A stretch of 64,000 bases of DNA from contig CP136063.1 in assembly GCA_032622095.1 (NCBI GenBank), positions 218,879,982 to 218,943,981 on the forward strand, given 5' to 3'. The stretch is from Siphonodentalium dalli (taxonomy: Eukaryota > Mollusca > Scaphopoda > Gadilida > Siphonodentaliidae). Below, one piece after another: positions 45,114-55,446 of this stretch. Within the stretch, counting starts at the first letter, position 1. Every line of letters starts with the position of its first letter. Position numbers and translations under genes: made by a program. The notes below the pieces were generated by a model. It saw only the letters and a program-made list of their open reading frames with translations. It did no database searches and was not told the DNA's origin.

Positions 45114-45430
45114 CTGAGGGCAGCTCTCTGAAAATAAGATGGAACCATTATTAAACATTTATAACAATATACCGACCTGGTCACCATACGGACAGCTCTC
45201 TGAAAATAAGATGGAACCATTATTAAACATTTATAACAATATACCGACCTGGTCGCCATATGAGTAGCTCTCTGAAAATAAGATGGTCCCATTATAAATA
45301 CATGCATAACAATATACAGAGCTGTTCACCATACGGGCAGCTCTCTGAAAATAAGATGGTCCCATTATAAATAAATGTATAACAATATACCGACCTGGTC
45401 ACTATATCGACTGTTCTCTGAAAATAAGAC
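45077..45430 (-). repeat. Tandem 72-73-bp copies of the exon's 5' edge
   Basis: Five repeats step at 86, 72, 73 and 73 bp. Each contains, on the minus strand, TTATTTTCAG, then AGAGCTG(C/T)CCGTATGGTGACC, then GGTCGGTATATTG. They duplicate the splice acceptor and the first ~25 nt of the exon, with a potential donor GGTCG|GTATAT. Three diverged copies occur at the same place in gene Y (58,200-58,420). Confidence 0.8.
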
Positions 45431-45439
45431 ATACTCATT

Positions 45440-47224
45440 GTAAATACATGTATGAGGCCAAATATCTCCTCTACATAGTATATATTTTATCCTGTACACG
45501 CAAATGCAAGTGCACATCACATAATCCCATTATGGTACTCCTTCTTTAACGTCACTTCTGAGAGTTTATGTTTCCATTTCTTGTACCGTATAAGATTAAT
45601 TTACTGTATAAGGTAATGTTCACACTTAATCCGTCAAGAACATATACAACTGATTGGTTCAATTTTCATTGTTTCGGGAAAACAATCGACGATTCAAACT
45701 TTACCTGGACAGATTGAAACGACCCGGCAGCCGTACCATATTTATATTCCCGACTAGATTATACGGTTTCAATATGTATCCACTGTAAGTCGCTAATATG
45801 ACAATAGATTAATCAGATAAGGTCCAAGCATAAAACATCTCGTGTGTATTATAACATTCGTGATCGTAATACATGTATATCCATCCCCGCCTCCCATTAC
45901 ATCAAATGCAGTAAAACCAACTGCTGCAAATACATTTTAGTTTGATATTGTGCACATGTATACAGAATCAAGCCTGGATATAGTGCGTCTGACATTTGCA
46001 GAATGAGGTCCCCAGAGGGTGAATTTAGTGACGCTATCCCACGCAGCAGGCCAGCATCACCGACTGATCTTCTGGGAATTATCTATAGTATCAAATTAAC
46101 ATTGTATGCCCCATAATTTGCATAAGATAAAATGAATAATCGAGGTGACTAAATGTGTGAACATCACCAACATCACCAACATCAACTGCAATGGGGCGCT
46201 TCAATCTGATCCTAGATTCCAATAACAGTTGAGGCCTAAACAAAATGCGGTTCCCAGCGTGAATGTGTGGACGTTAGCCACGTTAAATATGTAATTTTTT
46301 CCACAAAAAGACTTGTTTGGGGAGGGGTAGCTAAAATCCATTATTTTGCAAACTGTTCAAAATTTCTATTAATTCTTGTCTACATATGCTTTTCAGATAA
46401 ATGATACACCATATGGATTAAATATTTCGGCATTATTGCAATATTCGTGTGAATGATAATGTATGGAACAAACTATATTTGTGAAAAAGAACGATTTTTC
46501 AGCAAAAAATAAATGTTTCGGCTCCAAATGGTAGGACAATTCAAATTAACCATTTTTTTTTATATCAAGTAGAGATATGGTATGATGTAATAATTTTAGC
46601 ACAAACAATGTTGGCAAATAAGTTAGGACATAGCCGCAAGCCTCGTTTAACGAAAATCGTTAATTTCTGAAAAAAAGTCACTGGTGGGTATCGTTCATCG
46701 TCGATTTGACAATAGCCACCACCAATTCCATTATTTTTGACCATCATTTTCGTGAACAATATTTATTTCTTCTTTAATAAAAGTTGTTTTAAACGTGTTC
46801 TACCGTGGGTAGGGGTATCTCGAAAAGAAAGATTTATTCAAGTCATAGAATTTAAAAACGTCAAGTCAAAATTTTACTTCACCGATTCGTGTTAGTCTGG
46901 TCCTAACATGGTAAAATTTAAGAGCTTGAGTCTCACTTCTGTGCGAAAAATAGCTGATACATTCCTACATGTAAGAAGACTTTTGGCAACGTTTTGGTAC
47001 AGTGTATGAAGGCATTATATGTGGTTATCGTGTATTTGTCTACATATACCATTCCCCAGGTTATTATCCCTGCTCCCACATTATGTAGGTATAATAGTGT
47101 GCAGGTCCAAATGAGACTGATCGTTGTTCATCGACATAATTTATACTTTACCCCTACTCCCAAATTATGTAGGTATAATAATGTGCAGGTTCAAATGAGA
47201 CTGGCCGTTGAATTTAACACTGAC
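45440..47224. other. Intronic/non-coding sequence of gene X
   Basis: 45,530-45,800 matches 58,490-58,730 next to gene Y. GGGTGAATTTAGTGAC at 46,018 is shared with the MITE-like repeat at 55,447. A short duplication (TTATGTAGGTATAATA) lies at about 47,083 and 47,165. I expected an exon with the Trp-Cys/Gly-Cys end of the ADAMTS cysteine-rich domain here but could not find one. Confidence 0.45.
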
Positions 47225-47335
47225 GTTATGGTTTCCACACGACGTCCCTCTCGCTGCTTCTATTCCACGACACCGACCGGAGTCTCCTACACTGCAATAC
47301 ATTTTCTGACAGAGTGCACCGCCTGTTCCAAAACC
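47225..47335 (-). CDS. ADAMTS-like gene X: cysteine-rich domain exon
   Basis: A 111-bp phase 0-0 exon between ATAATACAG and AAC|GTCAGT. Encodes GFGTGGALCQKMYC, GRCRGIEAARGTSCGNHN. The Cys-x4-Cys (LCQKMYC) and GTSCG pattern is the second half of the ADAMTS cysteine-rich domain (substrate-recognition exosite in the family). Continues in frame from the exon at 47,733-47,880. The GTCAGT donor is non-consensus but plausible. Confidence 0.7.
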
Positions 47336-47732
47336 CTGTATATTATATTAAAGTGAGAGAAATAAAGACATGTCTGACCACAACAAATAATTATTAGAAA
47401 ATCAAACTATGGGAATAATATCTACCTACTTTTTTGGTCTGAAATTTCCATCAGTTCAATTTTTTTCCCAAGTAGTTTACCACCCACCACCCATTTCCAT
47501 GAAACTACTATTGATTAACCCGTTTTATACTAATTACTCCTTGACGAGTAGTTCCATTATTATTATAATAAAGTTATGAATACTTCTGAACTTGTATTCG
47601 CTTTTCGCTTCTCTGTCGTCTGCTTGTATTACCTAAACACCCCACCAGATGATTAACAGATCATTCCAATATATACTTGTATAGCTGAATATGAGAATCC
47701 ATTTAGTATATACATGGTTAAACTGCACTCAC

Positions 47733-47880
47733 CATGCAAACAGATGACGCCACGCCTAGTATGGCTTCAGTGCACTGTTCCCTAGCATCATAAAGCTGAC
47801 CCGGAAGGTTCGCGATGTGACTTTCGAATTCAGTTTGATTTCCATGTGCAGCTTCATTTCCCGGACAATTGTATGTCGTG
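47733..47880 (-). CDS. ADAMTS-like gene X: start of cysteine-rich domain
   Basis: A 148-bp exon with a strong acceptor (TTAACATTTCAG) and donor (ATG|GTGAGT). Encodes YNCPGNEAAHGNQTEF, then LPGQLYDAREQCTEAILG and SSVCM. The LPGQ.YDA..QC motif is diagnostic of the ADAMTS disintegrin-like/cysteine-rich boundary. Ends in phase 0, agreeing with the next exon. The catalytic zinc-binding domain (HE.GH) was not found in the window upstream, so gene X is partial here, either missing exons through insertions or a truncated duplicate. Confidence 0.75.
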
Positions 47881-47949
47881 CTGAAATGTTAAACACCTCA
47901 TAAAGGATAACGCAGAATAAAGGGTAAACATAAACTAAGTCACAATTGA

Positions 47950-48245
47950 AAGGGTAAACACAAAATAAACGCTGCATGATCAGCTGAATTTCAGCCACGA
48001 CGACGTTCGTTTTGAAGAATTTGCATATCGTATTACTCAAGTCAATTCCTCTACATGTACTATTCTCAACGCGTATTAGAGGGATACCGATATTGTACCA
48101 TCACTCATGTTTGGAAATATTCATATACATGTATACATAATGGTCAGTTCGATGTTGTGTTTAGCTGTTTATATTGTCTTAGTTTATCGAGTCTACTGAC
48201 ATCGCCGAGACATTTCCATTCCAAAATATTCAGCAGTTTTGTTTT
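47950..48245. repeat. Intron module M, copy 2, left part
   Basis: Matches about 44,080-44,341 and is interrupted at GCAGTTTTGTTTT (48,233-48,245) by the LINE; the module resumes at 52,316. Confidence 0.85.
48233..48245. repeat. LINE target-site duplication (3' side)
   Basis: GCAGTTTTGTTTT, identical to 52,316-52,328. Confidence 0.92.
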
Positions 48246-51200
48246 AGTGTAAACATATTTTTATTTCCAAATCCAAACATAATACACATAATACACAAGT
48301 GACATAAATATATAACATATAAGAGATGAATGTATGGAAATGAGGATCAGACAACAAGCCCGAGGGCTTATATGAAGTCTTCTCCTCTTTGGCGACATGC
48401 CCCTTCCTCAATAAGTGAGGGAGGGGTATCGATCAGACGGGAAAGGATATAAATAATGTTTTTTAAAGGAGAAGTAACTAAGTTTGAGTTAGGGATGGAA
48501 ACAGCGGGAAGATAGTGTTAGGGATAGCAGGAGGCAGAGAGAGAGATAGAGAGAGAAAGAGAGAGAAAATGAGAGAGAGTGAGAAAGTGGAGGGGCAGAG
48601 TTTTCAATAATTTAGTTGCTGTGTGATGACAATTATGCTCGTAGTAATATGCATGCGTCAGGCTCCATGGGAGGGGGTCAATCGCAATGGCCATTTCCTA
48701 TTTCAATGGGGTTCACTGTGAATATCGCTGCATTCTTCATGTAGAATCATTTCACGTATATACAGGATAGTGACAAGTAAGTAACTTACAAAATAATCGT
48801 TATCGGAAGACATTTAGTACTACATATATAATGGGGAACATCGTGCTGCCGCATAACGCGGCCGGAATCCAAAGCAATTTGTTACCCATACAGATCATGG
48901 AAATCTGTTTGTTTTCATAATATATGTCTGTACTGCATTAAATATCTGTTTGTTTTCGCGAAGACTAAGCTCCCTTGACCCCTGCATTAGTGTATTCTCA
49001 GATAAGGCAACATTTGGTAGGGAGTCATATAGTTCTCTTCTGGGCTCTTGATAAAATGTACATTCAAAAAGATAGTGGTAAGTTGTCTCAAATTCCCCAC
49101 ATAAACAGAAGGGGGAAATTTTTACATGGTTATCTGTCAGGTCACCACTCAGGTGGCTGCAGTTCAATCTTAACCGGGTGTGAAGGATATGAGATTTACG
49201 GGATTTACTATGATAAAAATAGGCAGGTGGACGTATATTGTCACTGCTCAGTTCTTTTTTGAAGTCTTCGATTGTACTGCAGCTTTTTATAGTTTCCGGT
49301 AGTTTGTTCCATTCGGTAATTGTAGATGGTAAGAATGAATCCATATAATAGTCATAGTTAATATTCGAGGGTAGTCTTATATGTTCAAATCTGAAATTAT
49401 ATCTGGAATTGTTTGCCTGGATTGGTCGTACATAGTTTCTCAGGATTGATGGAGCAGTTCCACGTATCATCTTAAAAAATTGGCATAGCTTGTGTTTTCT
49501 ACGACGTGAAGAAAGGAGTTCCCAGCCAGTTTCTGATAAGAGGCGCGCATTACTCGTACTGATGGTTGCACCTGTTACTATTCGGGCCATTTCGTACTGT
49601 ACCTTTTCAATGTCATCACTAAGATAATCGGGGCAGTTATCCCACACAGGGGAGGCATATTCCAGTATTGGTCGGATAAATGTGTAGTGTATTTTTTCAA
49701 GCGTTTCTCTACTTAGTTTATATCTATGTTTTCGTACTAAATTTACACGACCCCATGCTTTATCGAGCATAGATCTTATGTGGATACCCCATGAGCCCAT
49801 GTTATCGAAAGTAAGTCCCAGATGTTTATGGCTGTCAACCTCGATAATTGTCCCGGCTCCCATGGTCAGGCGTGGGTGATATACTGGTGTTTCTTTCCTG
49901 GAGATTAAGAGAGCTTCCGTTTTTAGGGGATTGAATTTTACAAGCCATTCTGATGCCCAACACATGAGAGTTTCGAGGTCATCATTTATTAGTTTTGCGG
50001 CCATGGTGGGATCTTCGATAGTGAGAAATAGTGAGGTATCATCAGCAAATAAACGAATGTTACACCGTATATTTTCGGTTATATCATTAATATAAATCAA
50101 GAACAAAAGAGGGCCTAATACCGAGCCTTGTGGGACACCGGCTGTTACATCTTGTAATTCCGAGTGTGTGCCGTCTATGACAACTTGTTGCTGCCTACAT
50201 TCAAGATACGATTTCAATAAGTTATGCAGGTTTCCATTTACACCCATTTTCGTCAGTTTGTTCAAAAGGCCACGGTGCCAGACTTTATCGAACGCTTTAC
50301 TTATGTCGCAGAATACACACCGGACCTCTTTTCCGTCGTCTAGTGATCGACATATATTGTCATATATTTCGGTAAGTTGGAAAACTGTTGAGTCATTGCG
50401 CATGAAACCAGCTTGGTAAAATGATAATAGATTGTTTTCATCAAGAAATTCCCATAGGTATTTATAAATACATTTTTCGTAGACCTTTGAGATGCAGCTT
50501 AGTAGGGAAATTGGTCGGTAATTTGATATAAGACTGCGGTCACCGCTCTTGAATATAGGTGTAACATGGGAACGCTTCCACTGGGGTGGGTAGTAACTGT
50601 TTTCGGTGAATATTCTAAAATAAAATTCAAGAGGTTCGCAGAGCGAGGAAGCACAATTTTTCAAAACCCTCGGGCTTATTCCGTCGGGCCCACTTGACTT
50701 AGATATTTTGAGACTTTTTAACGCTTTGTAAATGTCAGGGGTTGTTATTTTTATATCGCTTAATGTGGATATGGAGTTATCAGGATCGAGCACTGGTAGG
50801 CGTTTCCCGACGTCATCAACTGATGAAATATTACAAAAATAGGAATTGAAAGCATTTGCTTTTTCAGTTGGTGAGATCAGGAAGTCGCCGTTTATGTTCA
50901 AGGGGGGTATTGATCGATCACTAGTTGTAAATACTATTTTTTGGAGGGTTTTCCACCAAGAAGACTGGTCATTTGATGGATTATTTAATGTACGTTCATT
51001 CTTGGTGTCATAATCACGTTTGCTTTTTCTAATAGCCGATGTAGTTTCATTACGTTTAGATCTAAAGTTTGCCCATGTTTGTGGCGTGTTTCGCTTTTTA
51101 GCTATCTTGTGTAATCGATTTCGTTGCCTCATCATTTTCCGAACATTACACGTAAGCCATTGGGGACTACCTTTCCGGATCAGTACTATCTTATTGGGGA

Positions 51201-52315
51201 TATTTTCACTGCATACCTTCTTAATTTTTGCAGTCAAGTTATCTGCATGAGTTGATAGTTCAAATGGTGTATTATCGTCATAGTTCCAGCTCAAGAAGTC
51301 TTCGTTCATGGTATCGAAGTCAGCCAGATTATAGTTCCAGACTCGTCTGGTGTGGGTTGTAGCAGATTTATGTTTCAGAAGTTTTATCCGAGCAACAACT
51401 GGACAGTGATACCTAACTATGTTGTCGAATATGTTACCAAGAACACAAGGGGGGTAAACAAGGCTGGGGTTGCTAGTCATGAGCAAGTCGAGAATAGATG
51501 AGGAGTTTTCAGTAAAATGCGTTTTATCAGTAACCAATTGGGTCAGTCCACGTTCGCTACATATGCCGTTTATCTTGCCATTACCATTGTGTACGTAGTT
51601 TTCATTGAAATCTCCACCTATTATGACATCCAGGTCGCTATCGCGCGCGAGGGAAATGTTATCATTAATTTTCGTCCACTGGCTTGCGGGGGAGTTGGGA
51701 GGGCGATAGAAACATCCTACAAGACAGCGTTTTGTGTTAATTGTAACATCTATCCAGATAGCTTCTACTTCATCACTGTCGAGGTCTTCGCGTATTTTGA
51801 ATGGTATAGTGTCCCGAACGTAAATACACACACCCCCTCCCGTTCTACCATCGTTCCTGTCTTTGCGGGCGGGATCGTGGTAACCAGGAAGATGGATTTC
51901 TGAGTCCGGGATAGAATGATCTAGCCATGATTCGGTTAATAGACATACGTCGTACTCGCCAATTGATGTTTCTGCTGCAAGTATATCTAATTTATTTCTG
52001 ATGCTCTGTGTATTCAATACCAGTATCGAATGGCTGTTTTGTTCAGTTTCAAGGGTTGAATTAGGGCCTGGGTTAGTCTCAACATCCCCTGAAAGGATCA
52101 ACAGAGCCCGTGCCAAAAATACTGCTAATACTGTTAGAATTGTCACGCATATGAGGAATACAGTTGTGTGTGACATCACACGTTTAGTGTTCAGTTTCGA
52201 CTTTTCATCATCGGAATTTAGAGAATTATATATTTTCTTATCTGCCATGTTATAAATGAGAGCACGGAATTGTTCCACTGGGAAGAAAATGAAAACCAAC
52301 AGTGTCAATGTGAAT
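48246..52315 (-). mobile_element. Full-length 4,070-bp CR1/L2-group LINE with 13-bp target duplication
   Basis: GCAGTTTTGTTTT occurs at 48,233-48,245 and again at 52,316-52,328. The paralogous module at 44,329 has it once, continuing GCACTGTTGTACAG as the right flank does, so the insertion borders are exact. The 5' UTR is only 67 nt (52,249-52,315) and the 3' UTR ~650 nt (48,246-48,894), containing a GA/CT-rich run at about 48,536-48,575 and a short TGTATTATG repeat near the 3' end. Full length, intact ORF and clean duplications indicate a young copy. Confidence 0.93.
48895..52248 (-). CDS. LINE polyprotein: TM segment, 2A peptide, APE endonuclease, reverse transcriptase, CxC/HC tail
   Basis: 1,117 codons from the ATG at 52,246-52,248, the first inside the element. 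The frame is open 42 codons further, but that part lies in the 5' UTR and host flank. Residues ~25-50 are hydrophobic, followed at ~54-62 by GDVETNPGP, a complete 2A ribosome-skipping motif that would release a ~61-residue leader. APE endonuclease ~75-295: LNTQSIRNK, LTESWL, GGDFN, YHCPV. Reverse transcriptase ~480-800: SSGPDGIS (~521), YRPISLL, DISKAFDKVW (~652), GVPQGSVLGPLLF (~706), FADDTSLF (~734). C-terminus ~1,030-1,070: LRLNCSHL and CLCGEFETTYHYLFEC, a Cys/His motif common in CR1/L2/jockey-group elements. No stop or frameshift; all catalytic motifs present. Nicks target DNA and reverse-transcribes its RNA (family knowledge). Confidence 0.95.
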   Translation of the reverse strand: MADKKIYNSLNSDDEKSKLNTKRVMSHTTVFLICVTILTVLAVFLARALLILSGDVETNPGPNSTLETEQNSHSILVLNTQSIRNKLDILAAETSIGEYDVCLLTESWLDHSIPDSEIHLPGYHDPARKDRNDGRTGGGVCIYVRDTIPFKIREDLDSDEVEAIWIDVTINTKRCLVGCFYRPPNSPASQWTKINDNISLARDSDLDVIIGGDFNENYVHNGNGKINGICSERGLTQLVTDKTHFTENSSSILDLLMTSNPSLVYPPCVLGNIFDNIVRYHCPVVARIKLLKHKSATTHTRRVWNYNLADFDTMNEDFLSWNYDDNTPFELSTHADNLTAKIKKVCSENIPNKIVLIRKGSPQWLTCNVRKMMRQRNRLHKIAKKRNTPQTWANFRSKRNETTSAIRKSKRDYDTKNERTLNNPSNDQSSWWKTLQKIVFTTSDRSIPPLNINGDFLISPTEKANAFNSYFCNISSVDDVGKRLPVLDPDNSISTLSDIKITTPDIYKALKSLKISKSSGPDGISPRVLKNCASSLCEPLEFYFRIFTENSYYPPQWKRSHVTPIFKSGDRSLISNYRPISLLSCISKVYEKCIYKYLWEFLDENNLLSFYQAGFMRNDSTVFQLTEIYDNICRSLDDGKEVRCVFCDISKAFDKVWHRGLLNKLTKMGVNGNLHNLLKSYLECRQQQVVIDGTHSELQDVTAGVPQGSVLGPLLFLIYINDITENIRCNIRLFADDTSLFLTIEDPTMAAKLINDDLETLMCWASEWLVKFNPLKTEALLISRKETPVYHPRLTMGAGTIIEVDSHKHLGLTFDNMGSWGIHIRSMLDKAWGRVNLVRKHRYKLSRETLEKIHYTFIRPILEYASPVWDNCPDYLSDDIEKVQYEMARIVTGATISTSNARLLSETGWELLSSRRRKHKLCQFFKMIRGTAPSILRNYVRPIQANNSRYNFRFEHIRLPSNINYDYYMDSFLPSTITEWNKLPETIKSCSTIEDFKKELSSDNIRPPAYFYHSKSRKSHILHTRLRLNCSHLSGDLTDNHVKISPFCLCGEFETTYHYLFECTFYQEPRRELYDSLPNVALSENTLMQGSRELSLRENKQIFNAVQTYIMKTNRFP

Positions 52316-52328
52316 GCAGTTTTGTTTT
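52316..52328. repeat. LINE target-site duplication (5' side)
   Basis: GCAGTTTTGTTTT, identical to 48,233-48,245; module M continues from here to about 52,380. Confidence 0.92.
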
Positions 52329-52409
52329 GCACTGTTGTACAGTATGTCATAAAGAAGTTAATTGAAATCCACATGGAAATTTATGTAGTTCCACTTGTAA
52401 CGGTGATAC

Positions 52410-52640
52410 TGTAATTTGCCTTCAAATACCTGTATGATTTATTCTTGCTAGATAATTGCATTCTATTTACAGACAAATTCCGGTAGCATCGCTACATGTG
52501 GAACTACGGAGATTTTACTTCGCACGTAGTTAGCTGCATCTTATATGCTTATTTCCGTTCATATTTTGGTACCATATCGTTTTCTACGACAAAATGCCTG
52601 CAAACCATACCGTGCAAACTTGCCAGTGTATGAACGTACC
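52410..52640. repeat. Diverged copy of the GTATGAACGTACC-ended repeat
   Basis: Similar to 2,480-2,700 and 27,345-27,579: CAAATACCTGTATGATT, GATAATTGCA, CACGTAGTTAGCTG, and the end CTTGCCAGTGTATGAACGTACC-like. Non-coding. Confidence 0.7.
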
Positions 52641-53157
52641 CTTAGACACGGAAGCGTCTTGAATACAGGTGTCGCCACATCAATTTTGCCGGCTGTACAT
52701 CATCCACTTCCAACGAAAGATGAAACATTCTGGGCACGGAATGGGGCGACAGGGGCGACAATTTCGCCTTAAACTTTCAAACGCTATAAACTGTTCGTGA
52801 AGAGTCTATCGTATATTTGAACATTAAATTTGGAAATTTCAAGAAAATATCCTATGACTTGCTGAAATCATGAGAATATTTGCCTTCGTTAACTTAAATT
52901 TAATTATTTACAATACTACAACGTGAAATATGTTACTTAAGTCTATTGTTTCGATTTTGGGTAACGGTTTGGAATAGCCATTACCAATCGAATGGGTATG
53001 GTTGACTTGTCTAAAGTGTGAATTATTGGAGATGATTTACTCGAAAAAATTAAACCCTGCCTGTATGATCAGAGATCTGCCGTTTAACACAGAACAAATT
53101 CGAAATATATTATTTTCATTTTTTGGAGAAAACATTCATGATAGTCGTTGAATTAAT
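52641..53157. other. Non-coding, nothing recognised
   Basis: No ORF or repeat of note. Confidence 0.4.
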
Positions 53158-53313
53158 AGTTTTATTCGTAATGATTGATATTCGAACATTCACATTCAGT
53201 ACACAAATTTTTCAAAAAGTATTGGTACAAATTCCAATGGCTAGATTATAACCAGAATGTGGCAAACGTATGAACACAACACATCATGTAAATTGAACAG
53301 GTATGACAAATAA

Positions 53314-53832
53314 CAATGGCTGGGGACACACGTACCACAGTAGCGATGGCATAGTAGGTGTGACAATTAATTATGGTAGAGTTTGGTGAGAATTGGTCAA
53401 CATAATTGATATGCCATAGGGAGTTGTGTCGCGCGCCGCCTATTCACACAGTGAGTCGACTGACCAATTAACCCATTGAGTTTCACCAAGGTTGATCTCT
53501 ACTCATTACGTTTAGCCACATTGTATTCTCTACGATACACAAAATATCACGACCGATCGTCCAGAATTGTCTTGTGTGTTAGCATTAAAAATATAACATT
53601 GCGTGTTGAGTAACGATCAACAGCGACAAGACATTCGGTTTGATAAATCATTGAGATGTCGATCTCGACGCTGATAGAGCTTGGAAATGACTCATTGTGT
53701 GAATGTGCGGCGGGCGACATGTCTCGCTATGGCGCAGGAATATGACGACCAATTGTCACAAAAATTGCACCATAATTAATTGTCACACCTACTATGCCAT
53801 CGCTACTGTGATACGTGTGTCCGCAGCCATTG
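53314..53832. mobile_element. 519-bp MITE with 64-bp terminal inverted repeats
   Basis: The left end CAATGGCTGGGGACACACGT and the right end are inverted over about 64 bp with two mismatches (the shared core includes CGATGGCATAGTAGGTGTG). The same place in repeat Q copy 1 (about 30,765) reads ATAACAATGTATATCAG without it. The target duplication is ambiguous because CAATG of the site merges with the element end. No ORF; superfamily not assigned. Confidence 0.85.
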
Positions 53833-54440
53833 TATCAGAAACGAGGAACAAAAACTAAAACAATGAAACATATATACAGCTAGTACTTTGTTGCTTCTTT
53901 TTTTTCGAACATCATTTTGCCTATATGATGTTGCCTATATGAGGCATGTTGAATAATGATTGGTGATACATTATAGGTTTAGACTACTACGGGACAGAAT
54001 TGGAAAGTAAACAGTTACCGGTAGACTTGACTTCCTGCTATGTAGGTTGCTAATATATTAAATAATTGTATCTCATCGTGCTAACATATCATCTAAAATT
54101 ATGTAAATACTGCACATATTTTGTGACAAACTACTAAAGCTAATTTATTATTAAAAACTACTAACGTTGAACTTAATATCCACAAAATGTATGGACAACT
54201 ACAGTTACATCATAATTATTTACTAATGATTCACCTTGTTATAGATTTAAATTTTAGAAAAATAAAAAGAGGAGGCTCTGATGAAAAGTATACTAATATT
54301 AGTGCATGTCGAGTTTATGTTAACTAATCAACAAATGTAACCACAATCCAGAAGGTAAACGCTGATATTAATAAAAAAATATATAACTACCGTGTATCTA
54401 TGTGTCCACTTTCCATCATATCATATCTTAATTGTGTTAA

Positions 54441-55032
54441 AGGGGTACTGTACGCCATTTTCAATAAATTCCCGGTGATAACAACGATCTATTATCGATA
54501 CTATATAGAAATATAAGTAATTTGAGTCGAAGATGTATTCTGTAAACGCTCAGGTTAATAGGCTATCTTAAAATTAAATAATTTAAAAGTTAATAATTTA
54601 ATATAGATTGATTTTATGGCTCCAGCCATAAAATGGCGTCTCTTAAAATTGGAATTTCCGTGTACAAAACGTAATCAAATTATAATTGAGGGATACTGGA
54701 TTAATAAAACAATTGCACACACGATCGTTTGAAACATTATGCTTATACGGGGAGAAAACCCAAGCCACTCATTGACTAGTGACCATACACTAACTTAAAT
54801 GAGTATATGGGACTGCTAAGCATATAATATAATGTTTATTTGATTCATTTGGTTGAAAACTGTACAAAAATTACTCGACAACGACAATTTGTATTTTTGC
54901 ATTCCGGTAAATTTGCCATCCGTAACAATACTTCGTACTCAACAGACTTTCAAAAAATGGAAAAGTTGTTACCTTATTCTCCGACTCGGGGATTATAGAA
55001 ACCAACAACAACATCTTGGGTACAGTACCCCT
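54441..55032. mobile_element. 592-bp TTAA MITE
   Basis: TTAA at 54,437-54,440 and 55,033-55,036. Ends AGGGGTACTGTAC / GTACAGTACCCCT are inverted. The empty site in repeat Q copy 1 reads GTGTTAACTTATTATTTTGC near 31,051. A 62-codon frame inside is not convincing. piggyBac-like by target, assignment inferred. Confidence 0.88.
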
Positions 55033-55060
55033 TTAACTTAATATCTTGCATACAACATAA

Positions 55061-55446
55061 ATGGCATAATACATAATTCATATTTACACTTGTTTCTGTG
55101 ATTGGAATATGTACAATGATTGATATATAATTACAAATGAGCATTTATATTTCAATTTTTACAATCATTTCAGTTCATATATTAATTTGCAAGTCAAACT
55201 GTCACAAATGTGTTATTACACCCTATAGCCCCATGTGTGATGCGTCCCACGAGGAGTGAATCATGCGTATGGTTACGAAAATATATGGAATACAAGTCAT
55301 GGTAACTTCACACTGATATGATAGTTTTCAGACGTTTGTTGAAGTGATGTCCGTTACTAATTGAAGTGAACTATCAACCGACGCCGGACAAATATTCGCG
55401 GAATATTATATTTAGTCATGCGGTGGTGTTTATTGACATGTGACAG
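55061..55446. other. Non-coding, nothing recognised
   Basis: AT-rich sequence without exon signals. Confidence 0.4.

Larger units (their letters stand above)
53158..55060. repeat. Repeat Q, copy 2 (enlarged by insertions)
   Basis: Colinear with 30,606-31,090 after removal of 53,314-53,832, about 54,085-54,395 and 54,441-55,032. Confidence 0.8.

Noticed and set aside
46565-46759. 64-codon minus-strand frame between ADAMTS-like exons as a missing exon
   Set aside because: It lacks the expected Trp-Cys / Gly-x-Cys motif and no matching splice sites were found.
52249-52374. The first 42 codons of the long LINE frame as part of its protein
   Set aside because: They fall in the 5' UTR and in host sequence beyond the element border defined by the target duplication.
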